DNA of 64,000 nt from Membranipora membranacea (lineage: Eukaryota; Bryozoa; Gymnolaemata; Cheilostomatida; Membraniporidae), in NCBI GenBank assembly GCA_914767715.1, contig OU612070.1:16821501-16885500 (forward strand), in the 5' to 3' direction. The stretch's first letter is position 1. The number at the start of each line of letters is the position of its first letter. The notes below the pieces were generated by a model that saw only the letters and a program-made list of their open reading frames with translations, was not told where the DNA came from and searched no databases. Positions 11,985 to 24,715 of this stretch are shown piece by piece. Made by a program: the position numbers and the translations under genes.

Positions 11985-12966
11985 TAGGGGAAGGCGGGGT
12001 ACGTTGAGCCAGTTTTTACATATTTGATTGTAACATGCAATTGAATTGTGCAAGATTATCAAAAATTGGCACTGAAATTGGTCTTCATGTCTTCCATCAA
12101 CATGAGTGAGGTCAGAAACCTATTGCAGCAAGAAAAGAAAATATTGATGTTTCAAAAAAAAAATCGGGACACGGCTCAACGTGCCCCAAACACGGGGCAC
12201 GTTGAGCTGGATCCGCATTTTGTATGGGACACGTTGAGCCACTCTGTTATGGTCATCTCTTTGCTGGTCATGACTTTTTAATTCGTTACAAACATAAGAA
12301 ATAAAGAAAAGCAACCTAATTCATTGCAACAGCGCATTTTTTTACTCAATTGAACTATAAAATATAATTGGCAACACAAAATAAACCTCTGAAATGTTTG
12401 CGGTAGAGGAAAACTTGCACACGGCAAACTTGATGATACGTGAGTGGAAAAGTGAACTCAGAGTAATTGCTAATTTAATTGAAGAAACATCAATTCCAAT
12501 GTTTTTGTGTACATATATACTACATATACACTTTCATCATATAACATTCATATACTACAGGGCATGGCTCAACGTGCCACAACGGGCATGGCTCAACGTG
12601 CCCCAACAGCCTGTTTTACACTTTCAACTAGAGTTAAACAAAATCTCTCCATCAGAGATAAGTTTAGATTAGGTGAAATTGAGACTAAATATGATGTTAT
12701 CACATAATAAAAGTTTCAACTTCTCAGTCACGCCTTGTTGGGAATAGATGACTTTCCGTTGATAAGCGCATTATTTACTTTTTACAATAAAAACGATGAA
12801 AAACTAAATAATTATCTTCCCTTAGTAGCTATCTTTATTTTTATCTGCTCAAAAAGGGTGCCTTTGGTCACATGACCTCTGATGGACGGGAAACATAAAA
12901 TGCTATTCGAAAAAAAGTGGGGTGGATCAAAGTGCCCCATGGCTCAACGTGCCCCACCTTCCCCTA
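11985..12966. mobile_element. non-autonomous TIR element with seven internal CACGTTGAGC motifs
   Basis: The ends are inverted: TAGGGGAAGGCGGGGTACGT on the left and the complement of TAGGGGAAGGTGGGGCACGT on the right. TA borders both sides, as in Tc1/mariner-like insertions. The CACGTTGAGCC motif, in either orientation, occurs near 11999, 12175, 12199, 12230, 12566, 12590 and 12942. It holds no transposase; the open frames at 12048-12707 are short and overlap on both strands. Confidence 0.75.
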
Positions 12967-13463
12967 AGCATTTTTATTCGGTGTAGGTTCTTTGTTTGAC
13001 CAAGTAATGCCTAAATCTTTTTCGAGAATATGTCTGATATGATGATACTTTCTCAGGTTACGCTCGATTGCTCATATAATCTTGTCCACATATCAAATCT
13101 TCAATTCCAGGCAAGGGTAGTGTTGTCTCAACATTTCACTATAGTTTTATCCCAAATTTAATTCAGTGCATCATGAACACTACATGGAGGCAAATATTGC
13201 TCTACATGATATACACACTAAATGAATTCTAACCAAGAGGGTTAATAAATATAATGAAAATACAGATGATTTATTAGACGCTTCGAACTATGACAAAAAC
13301 TACCATTATCATAGACAATCGGAATTTGTTTACTGGTATGACTGCCTTGCAAAACATTCAAACAGCGATACAAAAGCTTTCAAGCACCATGACCTTCCAA
13401 TGGTGACCACATCCAGAAAGATAACCAATAAATTACATTCTATAATAAATGCCATCAAACAAT

Positions 13464-15381
13464 TTAATAAGGATGGTAGTATGAGGCTTTAGGGGCAGCG
13501 ATTTCACATCTCTTGCCGATATGGTCAGCTGAAAGGGCATTGAACTCTCCACAGTCACACCAGAATGTGTCACACTGGTTGTAGCAGGTTCCACCATTCA
13601 GACATCCTCCAGCGTTGTAACACCAGTCATCCTGTGCGGCTCCATCAACACCTGAGATTAGAAAGTGATGAAATAGTCAATATTCATTGCTAGTAATTGT
13701 GGGTGAAAGTTTAGTTGCTTGAATTGACAGCCGTGAGATTTTTCACATTGGTTCAGCCTTGTTTGGGATTGTGGAGAGTTATCAAAGAACTGGCCAGTAA
13801 TTTTGAGATATCAAAACAACAAGTCCCACCACTTCTGATATGCTAGTTCTCTATGTAAATGGCAGTTGCCTTTTCGTGCATTGAGAAGCGTAACTCCTAA
13901 GTTTGATTTTTTTAAACCAACTGCATGAACAGCCAATAGCTGGGGTGGGTTAAATAAAGTCACAATAAGAGACATAGCTGAAAGTTGAACGAGTGACAGT
14001 AGCCAAATGCGATAACACTAATTAAAATTTTTATGTTTATGAGGAGTTGACTTTGATAGGATGATTCTAATGTAACCAATCATCAAGCCTATCAGTCAAG
14101 TTACTAGTATTTTCTACTTACAGATATTGCTGCCGGCTGGCAGACCCGAGACTGGCATAGTTGGTCTGCTACAGTCAAAGTCTCCTTGCCATTCAGCTGG
14201 GCACTCACACCAGCAGATGTCTCCCTCATGGACTGGAGTACCTCCGTTCTGGCAGGCACTGGGGAAGCAGGCGGGGACGGCATCGGCAGCGGCAGCTACT
14301 CGCTTACATGAGTTAGGGTTGTACAGAGCTAATAACAAAACAAACCAGAAAAAAATTATGAATAAGAGAAAACTATCAAATTATCAGGCACCTGCCCTGA
14401 GCCGGTGATATGCTTTTCTAGTTATGAGACACAGACTATCAGGTTTCTAGTTTTTTAAACAGTCAGTCTAGCTCATAACGCTGGAAAATTCAGTGCACGC
14501 CTAGTGCTCACTATAGGAAAATTTTTCTTTTTAAAATTGTGTCGAGCTGTAATAAGGTTTGAATGACAGCTTGATATAAAAAAGGAGAAATTCTAAATAT
14601 GCAGTCTGAGCTTTCAAAGTGATCCCAATCACGGAGCATATCTACTCAAATTCATAAATAAATCAAAGTGACGGAGCTTTCAAATTGCAAACTGCAAAAT
14701 TCAAATTCCAATTGCAGAGCTAATCTACTCAAATACATAGCATAGGTTCCTAGAATTTCTCTTACCAGTAGCCTCAAGGTTGACCATGCAGGGATTGGTA
14801 AGGCCCTCGACGTAGTTGGTGCTCATGATTGATCCCCATGCACATCTTCTTGGCATCCATGTGAGCTGTCCGTATGAGGTGAGAACACACTGGTGATACC
14901 AGCACATGTTGTGGCTGTCGGCAGCAAACTTTCCCTCGGTATCACAAGAGGCTGTCAAGGAAAGATAAATACGCTATGAGTTTTCTCAAAGTTTTCTAAC
15001 ACCTTTTTCGTAATTAATATTATATCATGGTTTTGCCTGCCAGGTCACTGTTATATAATTGATTAAAGCGTTGTCAGAAGGGATTTATTTTACAGGCAAT
15101 CAAACGCCAAGCAACGAACCCATTAAAACATTTAATATTCAATATTGATTTTTCTAATTCTGCTTTTACCTTATTCCAGGGGGATTCTCTTTAGCAATAT
15201 TATGCACCCAGTAAACGTTTTTATTTTATGTAAGCAAGCGATCAATTGATCAACCAATCAGGATGCTTTGAGATATCTACTTACTCAATGCTACGACTGG
15301 ATAAGAAGGTCCTGCTGGTGGTGGTGCTGAAGCCAGGGCGACCACAATAAGGCTCAACGCTACGATTACACACTTCATCAT
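13464..15381 (-). CDS. small secreted cysteine-rich protein with EGF-like domains
   Basis: Four coding exons (minus strand): 15285-15381, 14766-14951, 14122-14328 and 13464-13651. All are GT-AG, join in phase and give 225 residues. The start MMKCVIVALSLIVVALASA is a clean signal peptide. A Cys-rich segment of about 60 residues (CDTEGKF...MCWYHQC...PRRCAWG...NPC) follows. Then comes an EGF-like module with CQNGGTPVHEGDICWCEC near residues 110-145, then a second with CLNGGTCYNQCDTFWCDC near 175-205, and the protein ends before a TAA at 13464. There is no membrane segment after the signal peptide, so the product should be extracellular. The first Cys-rich unit does not match a family I can name; chitin-binding-like is one possibility. 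A minus-strand AATAAA at 13270-13275 could end the transcript. Confidence 0.85.
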
Positions 15382-16082
15382 CTTTGCGGGATATTTGACC
15401 TGATGAAAAAACAAAATGGAAGATGGGTACATGTATAAGAATAAAAAAAGCCATAAATAGATTTCATGGCCTCTTCATGTATTTTTATATCAACAGTCCT
15501 TCTTTTGATTTAAAACAAGTAAAAACAAGATATAGTTGCCAAAGCATTTACAATTGTAATCCAGTATTTATTGAAAGAAGATTAATGGTATATAAAGTCA
15601 CAAAAACAAGTAAATATATATTGGTATTTTGGTCACTTCATATCCTCAATACATAGTGCGTAAAACTTCTGATAAAAAGGTTGTGTCAAATAAAATAGTC
15701 ATGTAGTAGTTTTGGTGTGGAAATGACATCAACAGACAATTGCAATATTTCAACAGCTATGAAATTTTTTGCTTCAGAACCTCAACCTTTATATTTATAT
15801 TATTTTGTATACACAATTTTTATGACAGACAATATCATCCTGGACAGATGTTTTCCATAACATGTCAAAGAAATTACAGCAAAAGTTAGGGGAAAAAAAA
15901 GAAGAGAAAAAGTGATAACGATTTGTGTTTGGAGAATTGATTGGTATACCATATTGTAATGTCTTCACATGAAGACAGAGACTAAAAGGTAGTAAATTAA
16001 GCTGAACTTACCTGTGGAGTTGTTCTGAGTCTGCTAAGTAAATGCTAACTGATTTGGTTAGAGTTCTCCGAGCCCTTTTATA
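15382..16082 (-). promoter_or_regulatory. TATA promoter and 5' UTR intron of the secreted EGF-like gene
   Basis: A minus-strand TATAAAAG lies at 16075-16082. A short leader follows, ending at donor CCACAG|GTAAGT (exon edge 16012). The matching acceptor TTTCATCAG|GTCAAAT places a second 5' UTR piece at 15382-15399, directly before the ATG. The transcription start would be near 16045-16050. Confidence 0.65.
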
Positions 16083-18540
16083 CCAGTTTGGGTCTGTGAT
16101 AAGCAAATAGTAATTCATTAAATGAGCTCAACAATCTTGTTCATCGCCAAATCTAACTACTTGAGTACACACCAATATTGTAACTGATGATATCATTTTA
16201 ATTGAGGGTAGCTTGGCATCGCCCTCTTATTTAGAGGCGGAGTTCTAATTATCCCGGAGTGCAACTGCCCTGACAGTCACTGCCTGGGGCACAACTCCAC
16301 AATCATCAGAGTGGGTTTGACTTGCATTATGTGACAAGGTTTCTAATTTTTGATAGTACAAAACGATTTACACCAAACCCTTTGAGAAAAGTTGCATCAC
16401 AAGAACTATTAACTGTTGCCACTCCTATTTTTAGTTGAGAAACACGCTGATTCAACCCGCACCTTTTATGATGTCCATGTGCCAGAAAGTTCATCTACCA
16501 TTACTCGGCTAGCTAATATAAGTAGAATATTTCTTGCTACAAAGTGAAAAACATTATAGCTTCTTGGCCTATTGGCTAAGATCAAAGTGTCACTGCCAAT
16601 GGCCGATTAGTGCCAGTTCAGTTTTGGCAGCTCGCTGCACAACCACGATTAGGAGGTCCACCATGGCCTCACCTCTAGGATGCATTCTAGTTTTCTAGGA
16701 TGTATCACATTCTCAGTATGAGGATTTAGGACACCTTGCGTCCCTCTTAAGGGGCAGCCCAATCTTCTGTTTCTTCGCAAACAGCAAGTGGAAAACATTA
16801 GGATTATAGCTAGACAACTTCAAAATAAAGAAAAAGACTGAACCATCATAGAGTTAAAAGCTGAAGGTCACATATAAGGCTGTCCCAGTAATTATAGCTA
16901 AATCTAGACTCAGAAGATCCCATAGATACCCACGCTACAATGTTTTGTTTATTTTGATAATGCAACCTGCATGGTCTATAGAAAAACATGCATAAAACAC
17001 TAGTAAGTTTTAATACACCCCGAAAATTAAATGTACATTGATGACCGAAGATAAAATAGGGATCGAGAAATTTGTCTCCCAATACATGAAGTAAACACCC
17101 TATGGTATCAAAATAGTAAATTAGAAACTTGGCTAAGCTTATTCGTTGAGACTGAAAGGTCAAGAGTTATAGACATACAGCACACTTCATATCGGTAGTT
17201 TTTGAACATCATTGATGAACTGCTAAGCATAAATTTGAGTTCTTGTAATTGATAACCAAATTAAGCACTGTCTCGAATGAGGATGTTTGACTGCTAGTGA
17301 ACAATATTATGGACACATGAAATTCTCCAATCATGTAGAGTAAATCAAAGTTAGCCTAAGCCAGCCTTCCATGCAGTTCTCCAAGACTCCAACTAAAGAA
17401 AGCAAGTGTTACGCCCTGCTGTCTGGTGCTGTATTACACATCAGATAGTACAACTTGCTTTTTATTTCGGTTCTTCTTTGCCCTGTACTTGTAAGTTATT
17501 TTAAATTTAAAGAATTGTGATAATGGTAATAACTTACATTCTATTTTATAACACACAATATGTCATTCATATCAATTGATTCATAATCAATTGTTCTGTA
17601 TAACAATGTTTCAATGTATGAGATGGTGAAATAAAGGGCTTATATTCTTATGGGAAAGATGTTGTACCCACGGATGCCTGCATCCAAAATATCGACGGAA
17701 ATAGTAAACTGATAATTATCAGTGTTCGCTATTGAGAAAAACTGTGAAAATAACCTGCAGTGATAATTAATGTCCGGACACTAATATTTCCATACAGATA
17801 CTACAATGCCTGAGGGCTCCATCTGGGTGTGAATTCCCTGGGGAGATTTGTAGAATTACACAACACACACAGTGATAACAGCTGATCAAAAGCACTTGAC
17901 GCTAAGATTTCAGCATGATATGAGGGCAAACAACTTAAATAAATAACATTATGATCATTACCAACACAATAGGAAAGGAATACCTCTAGGAAAATACCCT
18001 CTGGACTAGAAAGATTACATATATAATCTAGATCTGAAAGGTTCAACCCTGGTAATCTACAATATGAATGGTTTGAGTTGTATGATTAAGCACTCGAACC
18101 TTTGCTTGATATTAAGTAGGACCTGGGTCTATGTTTTAAGTTTCACAGCGACCTTACTGGCCTCAAGACCTTGTCCTTAAAATACCTCCAATACCTCACA
18201 CATCCATGCAAAACTGCCTCGCACCACTTGAAAGCAGCCTGACAACTCCTCGTATCAGCCTGCAGGCCCTGCCCAAAACACAAGATGTGCTGCATGAGAC
18301 CGTCACAGATAGTACTGCATACAGCTGCTGCATGATTGCCGTAGATGGCACCATGCAGCCATCACCAATGTCTGGTCATTGTATCTTATCAGAGCTGTCA
18401 AACCAATTTCAGAAATACAAAAAATCGTTGTTGAAGAATCTTAACTTTTTACCCAGGGTGGCAATGGTTTGAATCCTATTAATCGTATAAAATGTTTCTG
18501 AACTCCTCTTTTGTCGGTGGTGTATATTTCACCACATTTT
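16083..18540. other. intergenic, no gene seen
   Basis: No coding exon with supported splice sites on either strand. The open stretches at 16846-17163 and 17801-18046 lack domains and look like chance ORFs. Confidence 0.45.
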
Positions 18541-18899
18541 ACCGTAATCCCTCACCTATAAGTGAATCATCCCCCTCCGAAAAAATTAAAATGCTCCAGT
18601 TATAAGACACCCCACAGCTACAATACACCCCACAGCTATAAGACACTCACTACACTACACTCACTACAAATGAACTTAGTAGTTTTGGGAAAAAAACTGC
18701 CCTCAGTGGGTTTCGAAATCACTACTCCATGTTTACAAGTCGTACGCTCTACCACTGAACTATTCAGCTTCGGAGACTATAATAGGTTTTGGTCCAATCT
18801 AAATATAAAAATGCTTCAAATGATAGTCGCCTCTATATGCTACTCTCTTATAGCCGCCTTCACTTATAAGTCTGCGATCTATAGGTGAGGGATTACGGT
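18541..18899 (-). mobile_element. TIR element carrying a tRNA-like sequence with a T-run
   Basis: Perfect 20-bp terminal inverted repeats (ACCGTAATCCCTCACCTATA and its complement) are bordered by TA. Inside, on the minus strand, is a decayed tRNA-like sequence: A-box TAGTTCAGTGGTAGAGCG, B-box-like GATTTCGAAACCC at about 18700-18770, followed by TTTTTTT as a Pol III terminator. The same layout recurs at 61074-61421 with different terminal repeats. Confidence 0.7.
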
Positions 18900-19685
18900 A
18901 GTAATACAAAATTTGGATTATTTTCTCGGTGTATGGCCAAAGCACTTAACATGTGAGAGGGAAAGGTGTAAAAGATGTAAAAAATAAAATAGAATCACAA
19001 AGAACCCTGGCTGTCAGTCTGTGACTTCACACCGAAACATCAAATAAACTGTAAAAACGAGGAAAATCAATATAATTCCAAGCTGGATATCCAAAAATAC
19101 GAGGGATTGTATAATGATCTATAATTATTTTTACCCATCAAAAGAGTAACTGTAATTCCTTGGGGAGAATGCTGAGAAAACTTTCGATAATGAGGGCCAA
19201 ATCAATATTGGAAGAAGCAAAATAAATATTTATTATCAATTAACTTAGATTTATTAGCACAGTTTTTGTCAGGAAAGAATAACAATATATGTATATCTGT
19301 TTCAGAACAGGGGCATATTAGAACTAAATTGACTAATTAGGAGAAAAACAATATCTCAAGTAGAGCAAAAAATGTTCTGTGTTCTCCATTAGCAGTAGCA
19401 GTTTGATGATGAACTACGATATCTTGTTTACCTTGTCTGATGGAGAACCGTGCCAGTTAAAACTATTACTTGACAACAAGCAAAGCAAAAAACTTCAAAA
19501 ATGTAACTTGAAACCGAAAAACTAATAAATCAATAATTATTATTTGTAGATTGTCAAAGCAGTAAATTTATAATAATCTATGTGAAAAGTATCAATAGTA
19601 AGCTGAAAATCAAGGGTGGAACCTTATTTCACAGACAAAATACACTAATTGTAAACTTTACTACCACTGTTAGCGGATAGACATT

Positions 19686-22600
19686 TCAATAACTCATTTT
19701 GTAGAGCTGGTAGCATTGTTGATTCCATCCGGCAACCGCTAAAGTATCGCCATAAATACTCATTCCGCCAAGTGTAGAATAAAGGTCGACGTCGCCAAAG
19801 GTCTTCACTTTTCTACCTGAGAATGAAATTGATCAGCAAGTTCACTGACTGTTGCATCACCATAATACTGTGTGGCAATATTATGAATTCATATTCAGTT
19901 GCATAAGAACCCACATTTCTTGAGAGTGTACTGTAGAAGTTCAATTTAGGAATTCTTCAGGGCTCATTGATCTACTGAATATTTATGATGTAATATGTAA
20001 TATGTAATTCTTAATACGTAATATGTAATATGTAATATGCAATAAACAATATTCAATATGTAGGATGTAATATGCAATATTTGATATGCAATATTTAATA
20101 TGTAATATGTTATATGTAATATCTAATACATACCTTCTTTCGTAACCACTGAAAAGCTGCCTGTCCCCGCCCTGCTGTATGTGCCGCTGTCCCCAGATCT
20201 CACAAATATCAGTCCCATCTCGTCAGTGCACACTCCACACGGGTTCGCCAGGTAGCAGGTCCAAACAGGATAGAGCAGACCGCCGGGGCTGATGGTGTAC
20301 TTGATGAGCTTTCCGGCCTGGGAGAACGTAAGAAGAAGATCTCCGTCGCGGTGAAAGTGGACATAGTTTGGTTTGTCATCAAGATCACGATGATAGGACT
20401 GGCCACTATGCATATTGTAAAGCAAGACTTCGGACGTTGCCCCATTCACAAGTGCAGACCAATTTTCATTTACATCCATTTGATTAAAGGTGTACGAGCG
20501 ACTAAAGTGGTAAAGCGTGTTTCCCTGGTGAATTTCATTATCTGGATCATCTAGTTGATCAGTTTGAACGACCACTCTTCCAAAATTCCAGGAATTGGTA
20601 AAATAAATCTTTCCATTTGCGGACACTGCGGATGTCGGATATTTTGAATCGATGTCACGAACAATCTCGTGTTTCTTATTGTAGAGCCTCACAGTGAAAT
20701 CGCGACCAACCACTAGTTCACCGTCGGGTTTATAGCATACGGAGTAACAATGACGGCCAATGTAGTGCTCATCAACTTTTGTCAGTGCACTTGGGATACC
20801 AAAGCCGATCTCAAAATCATTGGTGTATTTTCCCATCTCTGAAAATATTTATGGACAAAGTGTATACATTTACAGAGATATGAATTAGCTTATGGATGCA
20901 CCATACACAGGTGTTGGCATAACCTGAACAAATAGGATACATTTTTTGAGTTTGATTAGCAAGAAGAATATAACTTATACACTTTATCTTGTCTTAAGTT
21001 CTTAAATTAAAACATTCAAAACAGGCATGTAAAGTGAAAAATGTTCAATACCAGTGCTATCGAGCAATACTGGACTCTTCCATTCACAGTAAGCAACTCT
21101 GATGGCGAGTGTGTCTTCTATTGATTTCAGCATTGTCTCCTCTTGTTTTATGATGTCTGTCTCGTGGTTGAAGACAAGATATCTATGGATGACACTCTGT
21201 AGGTCTTCTAGCTTATCTTTCTTCTCCATTAGCTGCACAGAGAAAACTTCCACAAGGTCTGTCTTATCTTTCAGGTACTTTTTGACTGTGGCGTTCAGGG
21301 TATCTCGCTGGTACTACAATATTCATGTTGACAGCATTCATTGGTCTCTGATTATTTAACAACAGCTGTTTAACTGAGTGACAGACCAGGCAAATGTAAA
21401 ATCATAGAGAAAAGGAAAGATTATAAGCAGTTGTCATGGCATGAGTGACAACACAAGGAAAGGACATTCAAATGTGACAATTCTGACTTGAGCATGGGTG
21501 ACCCAATATTATGCAATAACCATCTTAACACTGCCAGTACCAAAACTTTTGGTTGAAATTTGTAGGAGAGCATATTATGTTTTACCTGGCTTTTAACTTT
21601 CTTTTTGATTTGCTCCAGTAGTGAGTCACAACTAGCCTCCAAAAGATCAAGCCTCGGCCATACATCCTTCCAGCTCTCATTTATAGATTTCAATTTTTCA
21701 GCTATCACCGCAGTTTTATCATCAAATGTTGCTCTGGTGCACTTAATTCTGCTAGTTATATCCTCAAACACATGGTTGACGTATTCAATAATATCAGAGA
21801 AGAATGAATTCTCTACAATATCAAAAAATACCTAATGATTCGCTGACATATTAATTTGGAATATAGATGATAGCTACAATTGATTTTAGATAATGGAGTT
21901 GTCTTCTTAGTTTGCAACTATGGACAACTTCTACTCTTAACAGGCAATTTATAAACTGTTTCTTTCTACATGAGACAACATCATTGATGCCTATCACTTG
22001 CAAAAGTTAATTGATGATCAAATCATGACTCACTCTTACAGCTTGGAGTGTCTACACACAGTTCACAGCCAAACTCCTCACATCTAGAGCAGTATTTGGT
22101 TACTCTCTTGTTGTGATCGCTACATCTGATATTCTTATAGATATCTGGATTACTGCGGTAGTTATCAAACTCCACCGCCTCATGGTCAGGATCATATTTA
22201 GGGTGATCCTGTTGATGAGGGACAAAAAGCAGTCCTGTGAGTATATTTTTGACAAAAATAACAATTTCAAAGCATAACCTTTGCAAATGGCTGAATGGTA
22301 CCAAGTGAAATATCAAAGCATAAAACTATAAACTTTTCGTTGTCACTGATAATTTTTACATGCAGGTTGTGGTTGAGTCATAACAGGCCAAATTGTAATT
22401 AGCGCAATCAATCTGTCCATTTTGAGGATGGTGAGATGACAAAATGGCGCAATTGGTCAGCATGCTTGCTATTCACTACCAGGCAACTGGTGCGGCAGAA
22501 AATGTTGGTTCGAGTCCCACAGGGGGAGCTTACAAAGGTTTTTCACGCAGGTTAGAGTCATAAAAAGCCAAATTTAACCACAAGTCAGTTGAGGATACTT

Positions 22601-24191
22601 ACCTGTGTAATGTGGACATCACAAGCTTTCACCTCACAGTCGATACAGTACGCCACAGCCTTCTCCCTCCTCCCTGACTGTTTACATACATCACAAACCA
22701 ACGAGTCATCGATTTCATCAGGAGGTCTCACAGCCAGTTTTTCTCCTTCCGTAGGAACTGAGTCAACTTCGGGGAGTGAGCTGAGGACCAGTGATTCAAA
22801 TTCTTTCCTTGTAAAAAAAGCGAACAGTGATTTTATGCTTTTTTATGTGCACTGATCCCTTCACCCCATCAGATGCCACACCAACATTACGCTGCGTGCA
22901 GGGAGGGGATTCCAGCTGTAGTCTGTTCTCAAGGTTGGTGGGGGGGGGGGGTGCAGTGGGCATGATCACCTTCCAAACGCCATTGAGGGCTGGCTGTACT
23001 ACGCTATTGTAAGTTGATAAAGATTACTAACACAAGCAGGCTTATCTTATCTTAACAGTCATATATTGTCTTGTGATCGCAGTTCTACAAAAATGAGCCT
23101 TATATGTCTACTATGGCTTGTATTGCTCACACCTCACAGCTGTCCTAATTATACATGTTCATACATACAAATTTTTACAATTGATTTGATACCAGACCAG
23201 CAATAGGACATTTGTCTTTGCCTAATCAATGCAACGAATTAAAAAGAAGAAGGCTGCACTCGACTAATGAGACTACAGATCATTTGAAAACATAGGGAAT
23301 TCCCCTTGCTAGATTGTTTGCTATAGGGGAAAAATCAAAATGAATCCAATTGGTATGACCTTATAACGCAGCAATGCTGTTCAGTTGTGACTGATGAAAT
23401 AATAGAAAGTGGTTTGATGTTTGTCATGAGTTGCTAAAATCCAGCTCAGGTATGGCATACTAAGGATTCTGGCCTTTGGCCAAAACATGAGCCAAAGATT
23501 GATGATTCAGTTTCTACTGATATTTTTCAACTGTATATTGCATAAGTATGAACATGGAAATAACTCTTGATCACACTAGGGATGCTTCGAATTCATCTAA
23601 ATTATTTAACATCCAGGCACCAATACTCTTTGTGAAGGGTTCAGGGTCAATGAGCAAGTACCAACACTGACAGATGGCCATATAGTAAAATGACCCGCAT
23701 TTGGTACACATTTATTTTGGCACCAGTTCTTTGTCATGTTAAAGTTGCAGCACCAGCAACTCTCTCCCGGAGCTTACGGAAGAAGATTAACCCTGAGACA
23801 AAACAGAAAATGCCCCAAAGGATGAAATTGAAATTTGACACTATGCACTTTCCATCCATTTGCTGCATTTGGTAAAACTACAGTCATGACATTAGAGTTA
23901 ATGTGGAGCACATCAGCAACATGCCAAGCATAGACAAGGCTTCGGGCGAGAAAACTCAGCGTTCATATGGCTAAGGTAACCACCCTCAAATATTTTGCTA
24001 CATCCGATTTCAATATTGAATATACATCATACTCACTTGCAGGATGGGCATATTATGAGGTCCATGTTACTAAAATCTTCTTGCAGACATTCTAGATGTG
24101 CTGTATGGGCACACGGCAGCACCCTCATATCATCTCCAGATGCAAAGCAGTAGCCACATAAGTCTGATTCCTCCCCATTATTCGCTGCCAT
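19686..24191 (-). CDS. TRIM-type protein: RING-H2, two B-boxes, coiled coil, propeller-like C-terminus
   Basis: Seven exons (minus strand): 24037-24191, 22603-22807, 22034-22208, 21586-21812, 21052-21313, 20134-20838, 19686-19816. All are GT-AG, join in phase and give 619 residues. Residues about 12-51 form a RING: CGYC, then CAHTAHLEC (C-x-H-x2-H-x2-C), then CPSC. B-box 1 follows (CDVC...CIDC...CDVH near 95-118), then B-box 2 (CSDH...CSRC...CELC near 145-170). A helical, coiled-coil-like region spans about 180-340. The C-terminal 270 residues contain repeated beta-strand-like units (GELVVGRDFTVRLY, GKIYFTNSW, GDLLLTFSQAGKLIKY, GLIFVRSGD, YGDTLAVAGW), typical of the NHL/YVTN propeller of many invertebrate TRIMs. 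It is likely a cytosolic E3 ubiquitin ligase. No damage is seen. The exact subfamily is not assigned. Confidence 0.88.
19987..20130. repeat. degenerate AATATGTAAT minisatellite
   Basis: About 14 imperfect copies of a 9-10 bp AATATGTAAT-like unit run up to the donor of TRIM exon 6 (20133). It is intronic. Confidence 0.75.
22363..22580 (+). mobile_element. tRNA-derived SINE or tRNA pseudogene in TRIM intron 2
   Basis: TGGCGCAATTGGTCAGCATG (A-box-like) and GGTTCGAGTCCC (B box) lie at about 22443-22520. An imperfect direct repeat flanks the unit: GGTTGAGTCATAACAGGCCA at 22368 on and GGTTAGAGTCATAAAAAGCC at 22550 on. This fits a target duplication from LINE-type integration. Confidence 0.55.
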
Positions 24192-24476
24192 GGCTCTCTC
24201 GGTCTGTAGTGCTTACAGATGGTCCGCCTGATGCCTTTGTTACTTTTGACCAAGAAGTGGTACAATCCTACACCTGATGTTGTAGCTTGTTCAGTGAGAA
24301 GCACGAAGTAGTCACAAGCTTTGTATCGATAGCATATCTCTTTCAACCTGCCTGCAAGCTCACAATGCAAAAAATGATGCTATGGTCTTTTTTATCAATG
24401 ATATGATTGCAGAGCAATTGATAAAAGCGGCTATGCGTCTTGCTCAATAAACCATACAATGGTTTGATTATGTCTA

Positions 24477-24715
24477 CGTCAGCGTGATTGCATAACATCA
24501 TATATCTCCATAATAGGGACTTCCCCTTACAATCAATGGGGAAAAAACCACATACATAGTACTTTACATAGAGTTGTAATAACTATTTGGTACGATGTCT
24601 ATGCCTAACTCTATGTCTTTGTCAGCGTGACTGAATAGCATCATATATTATCAGGGACTTCCCCTTGCAATCAAAGGGGAAAAACCACATCTATGGTACT
24701 TTATGTAGAGTATAT
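24477..24715. repeat. tandem direct duplication, about 110-130 bp unit
   Basis: GTCAGCGTGATTGCATAACA... and GTCAGCGTGACTGAATAGCA... start two copies that both contain GGGACTTCCCCTT, GGGGAAAAACCACAT and a TACTTTA-TAGAG end. Neither is coding. A partial third motif (GGAATTCCCCTTGC) lies at 23297. Confidence 0.65.

Noticed and set aside
12048-12707. Overlapping ORFs at 12048-12314 and 12394-12707
   Set aside because: They lie inside the TIR element, overlap on opposite strands and have no domain.
22440-22530. Candidate tRNA gene on the plus strand
   Set aside because: A and B boxes are present, but spacing and stems do not give a cloverleaf; direct repeats suggest a SINE.
24125-24370. 81-codon minus-strand ORF overlapping the TRIM start
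   Set aside because: It is out of frame with the RING exon and has no domain; the real start is the ATG at 24191.
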